Counted from the stretch's first letter, positions 1 through 6,894 are shown. The stretch is 9,763 nucleotides of DNA from Bacillota bacterium (GCA_023409955.1 JAEYQQ010000149.1:1-9763); one strand, 5' to 3'. Numbers and translations: made by a program. The notes: a model not told the origin generated them from the letters alone.

Positions 1-2
1 GC

Positions 3-104
3 GCCTACACTATGTCCATGATCCTTATCACACATGATAAAAATGTAGCCGCCATATGCCAAACCCGTTATCTTTTGGCGGGCGGTAATATAAGCAAGGT
101 GTGA
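3..104 (+). CDS. ABC transporter ATP-binding protein, C-terminal fragment (5' end outside window)
   Basis: The reading frame enters from the left edge and gives 33 residues before a TGA stop. The fragment contains ILITHD, the H-loop (switch histidine) region that follows the Walker B strand in ABC ATPases. After it comes a short tail with LLAGGNISKV, which resembles the usual 'L.dG.i' end of the nucleotide-binding domain. In such proteins this histidine contacts the ATP gamma-phosphate. The short tail fits a stand-alone ATPase subunit of the LolD/MacB type better than a long C-terminally extended importer ATPase, but this is inference from 33 residues. Walker A, Walker B and the signature motif lie outside the window, so substrate and direction of transport cannot be given. 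Its stop is 27 nt from the convergent end of the CotH-like gene, with no clear terminator between them. Confidence 0.75.
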   Translation, partial: AYTMSMILITHDKNVAAICQTRYLLAGGNISKV

Positions 105-131
105 TTTTGGTTCATGCAGGCTCTGGACCCA

Positions 132-1823
132 TCACGGCTCGGGCCATTGCCCATGGAGAAATACCATACGCCTTTCAAAAAATGTGACCAGGTAATCTAT
201 ATTCTCCTGATAATTGGCCCCTGTTTTCACAAGGCGGGATTCGCTATTGAACACGGGCCAGCGTACAAAATTCATGGCGGCGCAATCCATTATTTCATTC
301 GCATATTCCTGTAGGGATTTAAGCGTTCCTGTCTGGTCCTGCTCATGGCCCAGCAGCACATTCAGCGCCGGTACAAAGGCCTCATGATATGCGGCGATAA
401 TTGCCTTTTGAAAATCTGCATGTTTGTAGAGCGCAGGGAAAACATAAAAAGATTCGCCGCTGTCCCTGTTGACGATAAAATGCTCCGGCAAAACCACCTT
501 GTCACCTTCCCGGGCAGCGTGGTTTCCTTGAGAGGCATCGTAATCCCATGCAGGGCCCATAAAAGCCACCTGGCTGTCGCTGTCTGCAGGCTTGTAAAAA
601 TACAGGCTGGAACGATTTGCGTCCCGATTTTTTACAATCTCCTCCAGCAGATATTTTTTGACTAGGGAGTCCATATCTACAAACTCGGAGTAGTGCTTGC
701 CGCTTACAGGATCAATGCCACTTTCAGAACGAATGGCGTTTTCAAAGCCTTGAAAGAATGTGGAAATGTATTCCACCTGCTTTTTTGATGCAGCCTCCGG
801 TTCCTTGAGGACCACTGCCTGCCCCTTTTGGGTTACAAATCCGCTGGGCTCGTTTGAATAACGCATTTTGTAATCCAGCTCCAACAGATAGCCACCGGTA
901 ATGTCCTCAGGATCATTGGGAATGTCAAAGCCCTTTTGGGTTGCGGACTTATACTTGCTGCTACCAAAACGCTTGTAGGCATCAAGCTCCAAATCATTGA
1001 CCGCTTCCGTTTCTTTTTCTAGATCGGTGATATTGATGCGTGTTTCTCCAGTCTCCACTTTTTCGCATAAAAGATACGCACCCATATAATCATTGTTGAG
1101 ATACACATCCACCGTTTGTGAAAGTGACGTATACGCAAGCCCGACAGACCGCGCCAGATCAAAGGCAACCTTGTTTCGCAAAAGAGAATTATCACGATAG
1201 TCCGCCAGAAGAATCCATGTTTTCGCCTTGCCCATGCCGCACAAGTCTGTACCCTTGTCTAGTTTGATTTGGTATGGCTTTTTGTTCAGGACAAAGGTAG
1301 CGTTTCCCCGGCCTTTGATCTGTGCAAGTTTGCCATCATACAAAGTGCTTCCACTACCATCCACCATGTACAGCGTGCCGGTTTCCTGATTTTCTTTTCG
1401 CCTGTGTATGTAATCCATGGATCCGGACTGGGTGGTCATAAACATGGCCGGAACGTTGGCAGAGCGCATCACCTTGATATCATACGCCTTTTTCCCAGCA
1501 TTGAGAGTAAACGTCTCACCGCTTAGCAAAAAGGCTGCTTCATCTCCATGATTCATGGTTTTACCATTCACCGTAACGCTATCAGCACCCTCAAACCATA
1601 AATATAACGTTTTGGAACTGCTGGGCAAAAAAAGGTGATAGGCCTTTGCTTTGCTGGAATACCACCACCGGATGGCTGCGGGGTGTTTCTCTCCATCAAC
1701 TTGCTCAAAGGTATCCGTCACGGTGGCATATACCTGGAACTGCTTTGCCGCCTGCGCCGCTGGGGCAGCAATAAAAAAAGCCATAGCAAACAAAAGGCTT
1801 AACAAAAGAAAGCGCTTTTTCAT
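132..1823 (-). CDS. Secreted CotH-family kinase-like protein
   Basis: A 563-residue protein of the CotH family, which includes the Bacillus spore-coat protein kinase CotH and many secreted bacterial relatives. The ATG at 1823 is chosen over the in-frame ATG at 1892. It has AGAAGGGAG nine bases upstream (1833-1841) and begins a classic signal peptide: KKR, then a hydrophobic stretch, then AQA with likely cleavage after residue 25. Residues about 26-140 look like a beta-rich extracellular region with no family I recognise. The CotH domain spans about 145-560. Visible family blocks are KGRGNATF (170-177), KPYQIKL (182-188), the segment WILLADYRDNSLLRN (203-217), LNNDYMGAYLLCE (242-254), GGYLLELD (310-317), KNRDANRSS (398-406) and GPAWDYD (423-429). 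Asp401 and Asp427 appear to match the catalytic/metal-binding aspartates described for Bacillus CotH. Substrate is unknown; here it would act outside the membrane. It stands alone on this strand and I see no convincing promoter for it. Confidence 0.9.
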   Translation of the reverse strand: MKKRFLLLSLLFAMAFFIAAPAAQAAKQFQVYATVTDTFEQVDGEKHPAAIRWWYSSKAKAYHLFLPSSSKTLYLWFEGADSVTVNGKTMNHGDEAAFLLSGETFTLNAGKKAYDIKVMRSANVPAMFMTTQSGSMDYIHRRKENQETGTLYMVDGSGSTLYDGKLAQIKGRGNATFVLNKKPYQIKLDKGTDLCGMGKAKTWILLADYRDNSLLRNKVAFDLARSVGLAYTSLSQTVDVYLNNDYMGAYLLCEKVETGETRINITDLEKETEAVNDLELDAYKRFGSSKYKSATQKGFDIPNDPEDITGGYLLELDYKMRYSNEPSGFVTQKGQAVVLKEPEAASKKQVEYISTFFQGFENAIRSESGIDPVSGKHYSEFVDMDSLVKKYLLEEIVKNRDANRSSLYFYKPADSDSQVAFMGPAWDYDASQGNHAAREGDKVVLPEHFIVNRDSGESFYVFPALYKHADFQKAIIAAYHEAFVPALNVLLGHEQDQTGTLKSLQEYANEIMDCAAMNFVRWPVFNSESRLVKTGANYQENIDYLVTFFERRMVFLHGQWPEP

Positions 1824-1956
1824 TTCATGGGACTCCCTTCTACGTAACACAATCAGCATAACAATTCTACACAAAACATCAAAATCATCCATTATTTTCT
1901 TATTTTACACTTGTAAACAAAGCCGAATCCTCCTTGTTTTTCGGCATTAAAAAATA

Positions 1957-1985
1957 TTGCATTTTCCAGATTTTTCATCTATAAT
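1957..1985 (+). promoter_or_regulatory. Sigma-A-type promoter of the structured RNA candidate
   Basis: TTGCAT (1957-1962) and a perfect TATAAT (1980-1985) are separated by exactly 17 bases. This is a near-consensus housekeeping promoter in an AT-rich gap. The predicted start of transcription is about 1991-1993. It points away from the CotH-like gene and into the structured RNA region; no protein gene begins within the next 300 bases. Confidence 0.7.
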
Positions 1986-1990
1986 GGAAC

Positions 1991-2167
1991 CATCAAATCA
2001 AAGGGGTGTCGTGATGATTTACTGATCTGATCACAGCAAAAGGCGCAAGGCCCGCGAGGGTCTTGGTTTTGTTGGAATTGGATCGGATGCATCGCGCAGT
2101 GGAGCAAAAGCTCCGGCTGTTTTTGCACGCATAATCCTTTCCGGCAAAACGGGAAGGATTTTTTATT
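1991..2167 (+). ncRNA. Candidate structured RNA of unknown class (small RNA or cis-acting leader)
   Basis: About 175 nt lies between a strong promoter and an intrinsic terminator, with no plausible protein gene. The sequence folds by eye into one long interrupted helix. GTGATG (2011-2016) pairs with CATCGC (2090-2095) and CTGATC (2022-2027) with GATCGG (2081-2086). TGAT (2028-2031) pairs with ATTG (2077-2080), CAGCAAAA (2034-2041) with TTTTGTTG (2067-2074), and CAAGGCCC (2046-2053) with GGGTCTTG (2058-2065), capped by a GCGA (GNRA) tetraloop at 2054-2057. A second hairpin has GGAGC-AAAA-GCTCC at 2101-2114, extended by CAGT/GCTG (2097-2100 with 2116-2119). The terminator follows. The first 20 or so bases, including AAAGGGG, look unpaired. 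It does not match SRP RNA, tmRNA, RNase P, T-box or the common riboswitch signatures I know, and the layout does not suit 6S RNA. It may act in trans, or be a leader of the acetyltransferase operon with conditional termination. Confidence 0.6.
2133..2167 (+). terminator. Intrinsic terminator of the structured RNA
   Basis: AATCCTTTCC (2133-2142) pairs over 10 bp, with one G-T wobble, with GGGAAGGATT (2151-2160) around an 8-nt loop. TTTTATT follows directly. This is a textbook factor-independent terminator. It separates the RNA candidate from the acetyltransferase gene, which begins 158 bases later. Confidence 0.85.
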
Positions 2168-2234
2168 CCCATGTGAAAGGAAAATGTACCTATAATTCTT
2201 CAAGGTCCCCATAGGCATAACCCCAAACTGCCCT

Positions 2235-2264
2235 TTGCGATACTGGCCATTGAGGTCATATAGA
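2235..2264 (+). promoter_or_regulatory. Possible promoter of the acetyltransferase-methyltransferase operon
   Basis: TTGCGA (2235-2240) and TATAGA (2259-2264) are 18 bases apart, a moderate match to the housekeeping consensus. It lies after the upstream terminator and 61 bases before the acetyltransferase start. A perfect TATAAT also occurs at 2191-2196, but I find no good -35 partner for it, so the choice between the two is open. Confidence 0.35.
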
Positions 2265-2289
2265 CTGAAGAGCCTATTGGCTATGCAAG

Positions 2290-2307
2290 ATGAATGAGAT
2301 CATTCAT
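2290..2307. promoter_or_regulatory. Perfect 18-bp dyad, possible operator
   Basis: ATGAATGA and TCATTCAT are exact inverted repeats (8 bp arms) separated by GA. The dyad sits between the possible promoter at 2235-2264 and the ribosome-binding site (GTGAGG, 2313-2318). The two-base centre is poorly suited to an RNA hairpin loop, so a DNA operator for a dimeric regulator is the likelier role. No regulator gene is visible next to it. Confidence 0.45.
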
Positions 2308-2325
2308 AGAAAGTGAGGTACAGAT

Positions 2326-3222
2326 ATGCCTGTAACGCTGCGTAACTACCCCCAAGAAAAGCTGTATGCCAATAAAGACTACATGAAGATTCGTGATTTT
2401 CTCTACCGCCTGAATAAGACAAAGCTGGTATCCCCCAACTTTCCCTGGGGCCGCTGGGAATGGATGATCGGCCACATCTGTCTGGATGACAGATACTTGG
2501 ACCGCATTGGCATTTGGGAAGATGATGGCGAAGTGGTGGGCCTTGCCACCTATGAAAGCGAGCTGGGAGACGGCTTTTTCTGCCTGGATGAGCGTTATTC
2601 ATACCTGAAGGCCGATATGCTAACCTTTGCACAAAAGAGCCAGAATAAGGATGGCAAGTTCCGAGCCATCATCGATGACAACGACTGGGAGTTCCAACGC
2701 ATTGCCAGGAAAATGGGCTATTGCCCCATCCAGGAGAGGGAACACTTGGCCGCCATTGATCTAGATGGAAGCTTGAATTATCGATTACCAGAGGGTTTTT
2801 CTATCGTCAGCATGGCGGATGGCTGGGACTGGAACCAGTACCGCCGCTGCCTATGGCGTGGGTTTAACCATCCCGGCGAGCCGGATGGGTCTGAAGAATC
2901 GCTGGCCTTGCGTAAGCAAATGCTATCTGGCCCCGGCGTAAACCCGCATACCGTGATCTGCGTAAAGGCACCTAACGGCAACTTCGTATCTCACTGCGGT
3001 ACATGGTATATACCCGGTGAAACCTATGCGCTGGTGGAGCCTGTGGCCACTGATCCCGATTACCGCCGTCTTGGGTTGGGCCGCGCTGCAGTGCTGGAAG
3101 CAGTAACCCGCTGCAGCAAACTGGGTGCCAAGCAGGCGTTGGTAGGTTCAAGCCAACAGTTTTACTACAGCATTGGCTTTGCGCCTATTCATACGGAGAC
3201 CTGGTGGGAGTACATGGGCTGA
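2326..3222 (+). CDS. GNAT-family N-acetyltransferase with two GNAT-like halves
   Basis: A 298-residue protein. The C-terminal half (about 157-298) carries the GNAT acetyl-CoA binding signature: the beta-4 segment YALVEPVATDPDYR (234-247) leads into RRLGLGRA (247-254), which matches the Q/RxxGxG/A pyrophosphate-binding loop. A later YYSIGF (280-285) matches the 'FYekxGF' element near the end of the fold. The N-terminal half (about 1-145) is of similar size and ends with WEFQRIARKMGYCP (121-134), again resembling a GNAT end, but it lacks a clear acetyl-CoA loop. The protein is therefore probably a tandem GNAT with one active half. It would transfer an acetyl group from acetyl-CoA to an amine; the acceptor cannot be read from sequence. 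The ATG at 2326 has GTGAGG seven bases upstream. The methyltransferase follows after 35 bases on the same strand, so the two are probably co-transcribed. Confidence 0.85.
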   Translation: MPVTLRNYPQEKLYANKDYMKIRDFLYRLNKTKLVSPNFPWGRWEWMIGHICLDDRYLDRIGIWEDDGEVVGLATYESELGDGFFCLDERYSYLKADMLTFAQKSQNKDGKFRAIIDDNDWEFQRIARKMGYCPIQEREHLAAIDLDGSLNYRLPEGFSIVSMADGWDWNQYRRCLWRGFNHPGEPDGSEESLALRKQMLSGPGVNPHTVICVKAPNGNFVSHCGTWYIPGETYALVEPVATDPDYRRLGLGRAAVLEAVTRCSKLGAKQALVGSSQQFYYSIGFAPIHTETWWEYMG

Positions 3223-3257
3223 GCCTTAAAATTACTCACAAAGGTAGGTGTTTTCCT

Positions 3258-3914
3258 GTGTCACCACTGGAAAAAATGGACGCATTTTTCAACACCCGGG
3301 CAGAAATCTATGACCACCACATGCTAAACGATCTGGGCCTGGATCCTTTTTATAAAGAGATCGCTGCTGAATTTCAGCGCTTACCGTCCCCGAAAACACT
3401 GCTGGATCTGGGCTGTGGAACTGGACTTGAGCTTGAAAGGCTGTTTGAGCAATTTCCGCAGTTGCAGGTGACAGGCGTTGATCTTTCTCAGGGGATGTTG
3501 GATCTTATGCAAAATAAATTCCCCAATAAAAATCTAAACCTCATCTGTGGCTCCTATTTCGATGTGCCTTTGGGGGAAGCGTGCTATGATTGTGCTATAT
3601 CAACCTACTCCTTGCACCACTTTACCAGGGAGCAAAAGCAGGAGCTATACACAAAGATATGCAGGGCGCTACGACCGGCAGGAGCCTTTATCCTGGGGGA
3701 TTACACCGTGAAGACATTACAGGAGGAAGACCATTATCTGGCCGAAAGTGCCAAACGCAATGAGGAAGCGGGGCTTTACCAAGGCAGCTGCCATTACGAT
3801 ACCCCCTTCACAGCTGAAACAGAGACGAAGCTGCTCCTTGCGGCTGGCTTTTCAGATGTCCGTATCGTACATAAGTGGGACAGTACCACCATTATAACTG
3901 CGAAAAAAAAATAA
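3258..3914 (+). CDS. Class I SAM-dependent methyltransferase
   Basis: A 218-residue small-molecule-type methyltransferase. Motif I is LLDLGCGTGLELE (48-60), the SAM-binding glycine loop. GVDLSQGM (73-80) holds the acidic residue Asp75 that contacts the SAM ribose. DCAISTYSLHHFT (111-123) is the post-II/motif II region, and CRALRPAGAFILGDY (135-149) is motif III. The family usually methylates small molecules; the substrate is unknown here. The GTG at 3258 is chosen as start because AGGTAGG (3242-3248) lies nine bases upstream. The in-frame ATG at 3204 would overlap the acetyltransferase gene and add about 18 residues unlike the family. The ATG at 3276 has a weaker ribosome-binding site and would trim the N-terminus by six residues. 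It is second in an operon with the acetyltransferase and is followed closely by a terminator. Confidence 0.88.
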   Translation: MSPLEKMDAFFNTRAEIYDHHMLNDLGLDPFYKEIAAEFQRLPSPKTLLDLGCGTGLELERLFEQFPQLQVTGVDLSQGMLDLMQNKFPNKNLNLICGSYFDVPLGEACYDCAISTYSLHHFTREQKQELYTKICRALRPAGAFILGDYTVKTLQEEDHYLAESAKRNEEAGLYQGSCHYDTPFTAETETKLLLAAGFSDVRIVHKWDSTTIITAKKK

Positions 3915-3925
3915 TTTGCACCTGT

Positions 3926-3958
3926 GCCTGAGAAGAATTCCTTCTCAGGCATTCTTTC
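3926..3958 (+). terminator. Terminator after the methyltransferase
   Basis: GCCTGAGAAG (3926-3935) and CTTCTCAGGC (3941-3950) form a perfect 10-bp stem with a 5-nt AATTC loop, followed by ATTCTTTC. The T-tract is interrupted, so termination may be less than complete, but the hairpin is strong and sits 12 bases after the stop codon. Confidence 0.75.
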
Positions 3959-4064
3959 GGTGTTTCATCTTTGATTCATCTATTGCGCTATATGATTAGA
4001 AGTTCCCATTTCGCTTTCACTTTTCATACCTGACAGCAATTTGTTTCAAAAGTTGCCGAAAATA

Positions 4065-4093
4065 TTGCATGAGCTTTGAAAATTCGCTATGAA
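4065..4093 (+). promoter_or_regulatory. Possible promoter of the acyltransferase-transporter operon
   Basis: TTGCAT (4065-4070) and TATGAA (4088-4093) are spaced by 17 bases in an AT-rich gap. A TATACT at 4131-4136 is nearer the gene but lacks a good -35 box. The rest of the gap from 3959 to 4179 shows nothing else I can support. Confidence 0.35.
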
Positions 4094-4179
4094 ATCCACT
4101 GGCGGAAAATCAAATAATATGTTATATTTTTATACTGTTTAAATATCCTATTTATGTGAAAATAGAAACGAGGATATTC

Positions 4180-5322
4180 ATGTATCCATACAAACGTCAT
4201 GACAGGTTTTATAAGGGTGCCAGGCTTATATTAAGTCCCTTTTTAAGGCGTCTTTTTCGCTTTGAGGCACAACTGGCCCCCCAGGTGGATGGGCCGTATA
4301 TTGTCATTTCCAACCACACCACAGACCTGGATGCCTTATTTGTTGCCATGAGCTTTCCAAAGCAAATGTACTTTGTTGCCAGCGAGCACATCTTCCGTTC
4401 TACAATTCTGAGTCGACTACTGGTCCGATACTTAGATCCCATCCCTAAGCAAAAGGGGGGTGCGGATGTTTCCACCGCCATGAAGATGATTCGCAGGATA
4501 AAGCAAGGCCTTAATATCGGCCTTTTTGCCGAGGGCAGCAAATCCTTTCACGGCAAGCCCTGTCCGGTTGTCCCAGCAACGGGCAGTCTAGTGAGAGCCT
4601 CGGGTGCTTCTCTTATCACCTATCGTCTGGAAGGTGGCTATTTTACCAGTCCTCGCTGGGCCCATACATTCCGAAAAGGCAGGATGAAGGGCTATCCGGT
4701 AAACGTGTATTCTCCAGCCCAATTAAGCAGCATGACTCCTGAGGAGATTAACGAAGCCATCGCAAGGGATATTGGTGAGGATGCATATCATCGCCAGGAA
4801 AGTGAACACATTCCCTACCTGGGAAAGCGTTTGGCGCAAGGGCTGCAAAACGCTCTGTATATGTGTCCGGAATGTAAGAAAATCGGTTCACTCAAGGGCA
4901 TCGGCAATCAATTCACCTGCACATGCGGTATGACGACGATGATCGATAAAATGGGATATCTTCATGGCGGTGCCTTTACCTCCGTGGATGCATGGGGAAA
5001 GTGGCAAAAAGACCAGCTTACTGAACGTATTGCGGATTGTTCAGAAAGGGAACTGTTTTCAGACGAAGGTCAAACGCTTTTTCAAATTCATTCAATAAAG
5101 GCAGAGTCCCTTATTGCAAAGGGAACGCTCACCGTTGATAGACAATCCATTAAGCTTGGTGCCTTCTCTCTGCCCTGGAGCCAAGTGATGGGCATGGAGG
5201 TGTATGGCAAAAATCGTGTTGTATTCTCAGACGCTTTAGGAAACCATTACCGCCTGCTCTCTCAAACAGAGCGCAGCGGATTAAAATACCTGGATGTGTA
5301 CCGCATTATTAATGGACTATAG
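4180..5322 (+). CDS. PlsC-type 1-acylglycerol-3-phosphate acyltransferase-like protein with C-terminal Cys4 module
   Basis: A 380-residue protein. The N-terminal part (about 30-180) is a PlsC/LPLAT acyltransferase domain. It has the catalytic HX4D motif as NHTTDLD (His46, Asp51), a PIPK block (88-91) at the place of motif II, and FAEGSKS (116-122) matching the 'FPEGTRS' glycerophosphate-binding motif. Such enzymes move an acyl chain to lysophosphatidic acid or a related acceptor at the inner face of the membrane. Residues 229-249 hold a CPEC...CTC pattern (Cys229, 232, 247, 249) that could bind zinc. About 130 further residues of unknown fold follow, making the protein longer than a typical PlsC of about 200-250 residues. 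The ATG at 4180 is chosen because GAGG lies close upstream at ideal spacing; the in-frame GTG at 4156 lacks a ribosome-binding site. The transporter gene follows after 29 bases. The acyl acceptor is uncertain, so no gene symbol is given. Confidence 0.82.
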   Translation: MYPYKRHDRFYKGARLILSPFLRRLFRFEAQLAPQVDGPYIVISNHTTDLDALFVAMSFPKQMYFVASEHIFRSTILSRLLVRYLDPIPKQKGGADVSTAMKMIRRIKQGLNIGLFAEGSKSFHGKPCPVVPATGSLVRASGASLITYRLEGGYFTSPRWAHTFRKGRMKGYPVNVYSPAQLSSMTPEEINEAIARDIGEDAYHRQESEHIPYLGKRLAQGLQNALYMCPECKKIGSLKGIGNQFTCTCGMTTMIDKMGYLHGGAFTSVDAWGKWQKDQLTERIADCSERELFSDEGQTLFQIHSIKAESLIAKGTLTVDRQSIKLGAFSLPWSQVMGMEVYGKNRVVFSDALGNHYRLLSQTERSGLKYLDVYRIINGL

Positions 5323-5351
5323 CCTCAGCAATTAGGAAAGAAGGGAACATT

Positions 5352-6719
5352 GTGGATTATTCAGGTGCCAACACAAATCTATGGAATTTTTTTATTTACA
5401 TGGGCATTTTGGCCAGTGCGCTGCTTGTTTCCAACGTGCTGTTACGCAAAAGTACTTTCATCCGAAAAACCTATATGCCCACAGCAGTGCTGGCCGGTTT
5501 TTTGCTGTTGGCATTTCGCAATCTTGGTATCCTATACATTCCCACGGACTTTTTAGAAATGGTCACTTATCACGGTATCGCCATCGGCTTTATCGCTCTA
5601 TCCCTACGCAGCACGGCGGAAGGAGACACAAGCCAGGGCAAGGGCTTTTTATCCGGTGCATTGATTATCAGCACCTACATGATGCAGGCGGTAGCCGGTC
5701 TTATCCTTTCCCTGGGGCTGAGTTATACCTTTATGCCGGGCCTGTTCAAGGCTTCCGGCATTCTTTTGCCCATGGGCTACGGACAAGGCGCCGGTCAAGC
5801 CAACAACGTAGGCGGCACCTATGAGGCTTTAGGGTTTGCCGGAGGACAATCCTTTGGTTTATCCCTGGCGGCAGCCGGTTATCTTTGCGCCTGCGTGGTG
5901 GGTGTGATCTACCTGAATGTGCTGGCCAAAAAGGGACGAAAGGTCAGCAGCGATAACGATTATATATCCGGTTCCATTACCGTGGATACCTTTGAGGATA
6001 AAGGAGAGGCTCCCCTTTCCGAATCGGTGGACAGATTATCCATACAAATGTGCCTGGTGCTGCTTACCTACCTGTTTACTTATCTTGTAACCATTGGTTT
6101 GACCCAATTGATCAGCGCTGTATCTCCAAGCGCCGGCAGCATGCTGTCACCGCTATTGTGGGGGTTCAATTTTATCATCGGCTCCATGCTGGCGCTTTTG
6201 ATCCGGATGATCTTAAAAGCACTGCGCAAATCCAAAATCATGACCCGACAGTATCAAAACAATTATTTATTAAGCCGTATCTCCGGCCTGGCCTTTGATC
6301 TGATGATTGTTTCGGGCATTTCCTCCATTAACTTTTCTGAACTTTCCGGCTTGTGGGTTCCATTTTTACTGATGGCCGTTACTGGCGGCGTCACCACATT
6401 TTATTATCTTCGGTGGCTGTGCAAAGTGGTGTACCCCGGGTATGAGGATGAAGCCTTTGTCTCCATGTACGGTATGCTGACAGGCACCATCAGCTCCGGT
6501 GTCATCCTGCTGCGGCAATTGGACCCCACCTTCAAGACACCCGCCGCCAACAACCTGATTACCGGTTCCAGCTTTGGCATTGTCCTTGGCGCGCCGTTGC
6601 TGATACTCATCGGCCTTGCTGCCAAATCTGTACCTATGCTGCTTTTGACTTTAGGCCTTGCTTTTGCCTATATGGTTGTGCTAATTATCATTCTGATCAG
6701 GGGCAGCAAAAAGTCTTAA
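5352..6719 (+). CDS. Sodium/glutamate symporter (GltS/ESS) family-like membrane protein
   Basis: A 455-residue integral membrane protein with about ten to twelve hydrophobic segments in two halves, split by a hydrophilic region (about 190-228) on what is likely the cytoplasmic side. In the first half MPTAVLAGFLLL (42-53) resembles the 'iPapvvGGll' segment of GltS. The Gly/Ala-rich stretch MGYGQGAGQANNVGG (141-155) resembles the GltS re-entrant substrate loop. In the second half GMLTGTISSGVILLRQLDP (374-392) looks like the matching inverted-repeat element. GltS members carry glutamate with Na+. The usual 'GHGTA' form of the loop is not present, so the substrate may differ. The GTG start at 5352 has AAGGG (5341-5345) six bases upstream. 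It lies 29 bases after the acyltransferase and is followed by a terminator, so the two form an operon. Confidence 0.72.
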   Translation: MDYSGANTNLWNFFIYMGILASALLVSNVLLRKSTFIRKTYMPTAVLAGFLLLAFRNLGILYIPTDFLEMVTYHGIAIGFIALSLRSTAEGDTSQGKGFLSGALIISTYMMQAVAGLILSLGLSYTFMPGLFKASGILLPMGYGQGAGQANNVGGTYEALGFAGGQSFGLSLAAAGYLCACVVGVIYLNVLAKKGRKVSSDNDYISGSITVDTFEDKGEAPLSESVDRLSIQMCLVLLTYLFTYLVTIGLTQLISAVSPSAGSMLSPLLWGFNFIIGSMLALLIRMILKALRKSKIMTRQYQNNYLLSRISGLAFDLMIVSGISSINFSELSGLWVPFLLMAVTGGVTTFYYLRWLCKVVYPGYEDEAFVSMYGMLTGTISSGVILLRQLDPTFKTPAANNLITGSSFGIVLGAPLLILIGLAAKSVPMLLLTLGLAFAYMVVLIIILIRGSKKS

Positions 6720-6743
6720 GGTATGACTGAAAAATGACTATTG

Positions 6744-6774
6744 AAAAGCGCTGCTCATTGCAGTGCTTTTTCTT
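6744..6774 (+). terminator. Terminator after the GltS-like gene
   Basis: AAAAGCGCTGC (6744-6754) pairs with GCAGTGCTTTT (6760-6770) over 11 bp with one G-T wobble, around a 5-nt loop, and runs into TCTT. It lies 24 bases after the stop codon and isolates the operon from the downstream promoter. Confidence 0.8.
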
Positions 6775-6828
6775 GCATTGCACATTCTACGAACCCTTTG
6801 ATTACATGCTCTATATATTGACAATGCA

Positions 6829-6889
6829 TCATATCGTATGAAATTTGTTTTTTGGTTTCTATGATTTGACATTACATTTCGTATGATAT
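6829..6889. repeat. Duplicated 15-bp box, possible operator pair
   Basis: Box 1 at 6830-6844 (CATATCGTATGAAAT) and box 2 at 6875-6889 (CATTTCGTATGATAT) agree at 13 of 15 positions and start 45 bp apart. Box 1 has a dyad centre: TCATA and TATGA are exact inverted arms around TCG (6829-6841). Each box follows a TTGACA hexamer (6818-6823 and 6866-6871). Box 2 fills the spacer and touches the -10 of the promoter at 6866-6894, a placement expected for a repressor site. No regulator gene is adjacent. Confidence 0.55.
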
Positions 6890-6894
6890 ATGAT
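6866..6894 (+). promoter_or_regulatory. Near-consensus sigma-A promoter for the small secreted protein and probably hppA
   Basis: A perfect TTGACA (6866-6871) and TATGAT (6889-6894) are spaced by 17 bases. An overlapping TATAAT at 6894-6899 would need an unlikely 22-base spacer. The start codon of the small gene is 31 bases downstream. No second promoter or terminator is evident before hppA, so this is probably the main promoter for both genes. Confidence 0.75.

Noticed and set aside
105..131. Terminator between the convergent ABC ATPase and CotH-like genes
   Set aside because: The short gap shows no stable stem with a T-tract on either strand.
1824..1892. Upstream in-frame ATG at 1892 as the start of the CotH-like protein
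   Set aside because: It has no good ribosome-binding site and would place 23 non-hydrophobic residues before an intact signal peptide; the ATG at 1823 has AGAAGGGAG nine bases upstream.
1922..1945. GCCGAA/TTCGGC inverted repeat as a terminator or operator upstream of the CotH-like gene
   Set aside because: The arms are only 6 bp with a 12-nt loop, and no gene reads into it on the - strand within the window; too weak to call.
1979..2218. A 79-codon open frame on the - strand across the structured RNA region
   Set aside because: It runs antisense across the terminator hairpin and the paired blocks, and looks like a chance frame in a structured RNA.
3204..3257. ATG at 3204 as the methyltransferase start, overlapping the acetyltransferase
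   Set aside because: The GTG at 3258 has a clear ribosome-binding site, and the extra residues do not resemble the family.
4156..4179. GTG at 4156 as the acyltransferase start
   Set aside because: No ribosome-binding site precedes it, while the ATG at 4180 has GAGG at good spacing.
6818..6846. First TTGACA (6818-6823) as an independent promoter
   Set aside because: The bases 16-18 nt downstream (AAATTT region) do not form a usable -10 box.
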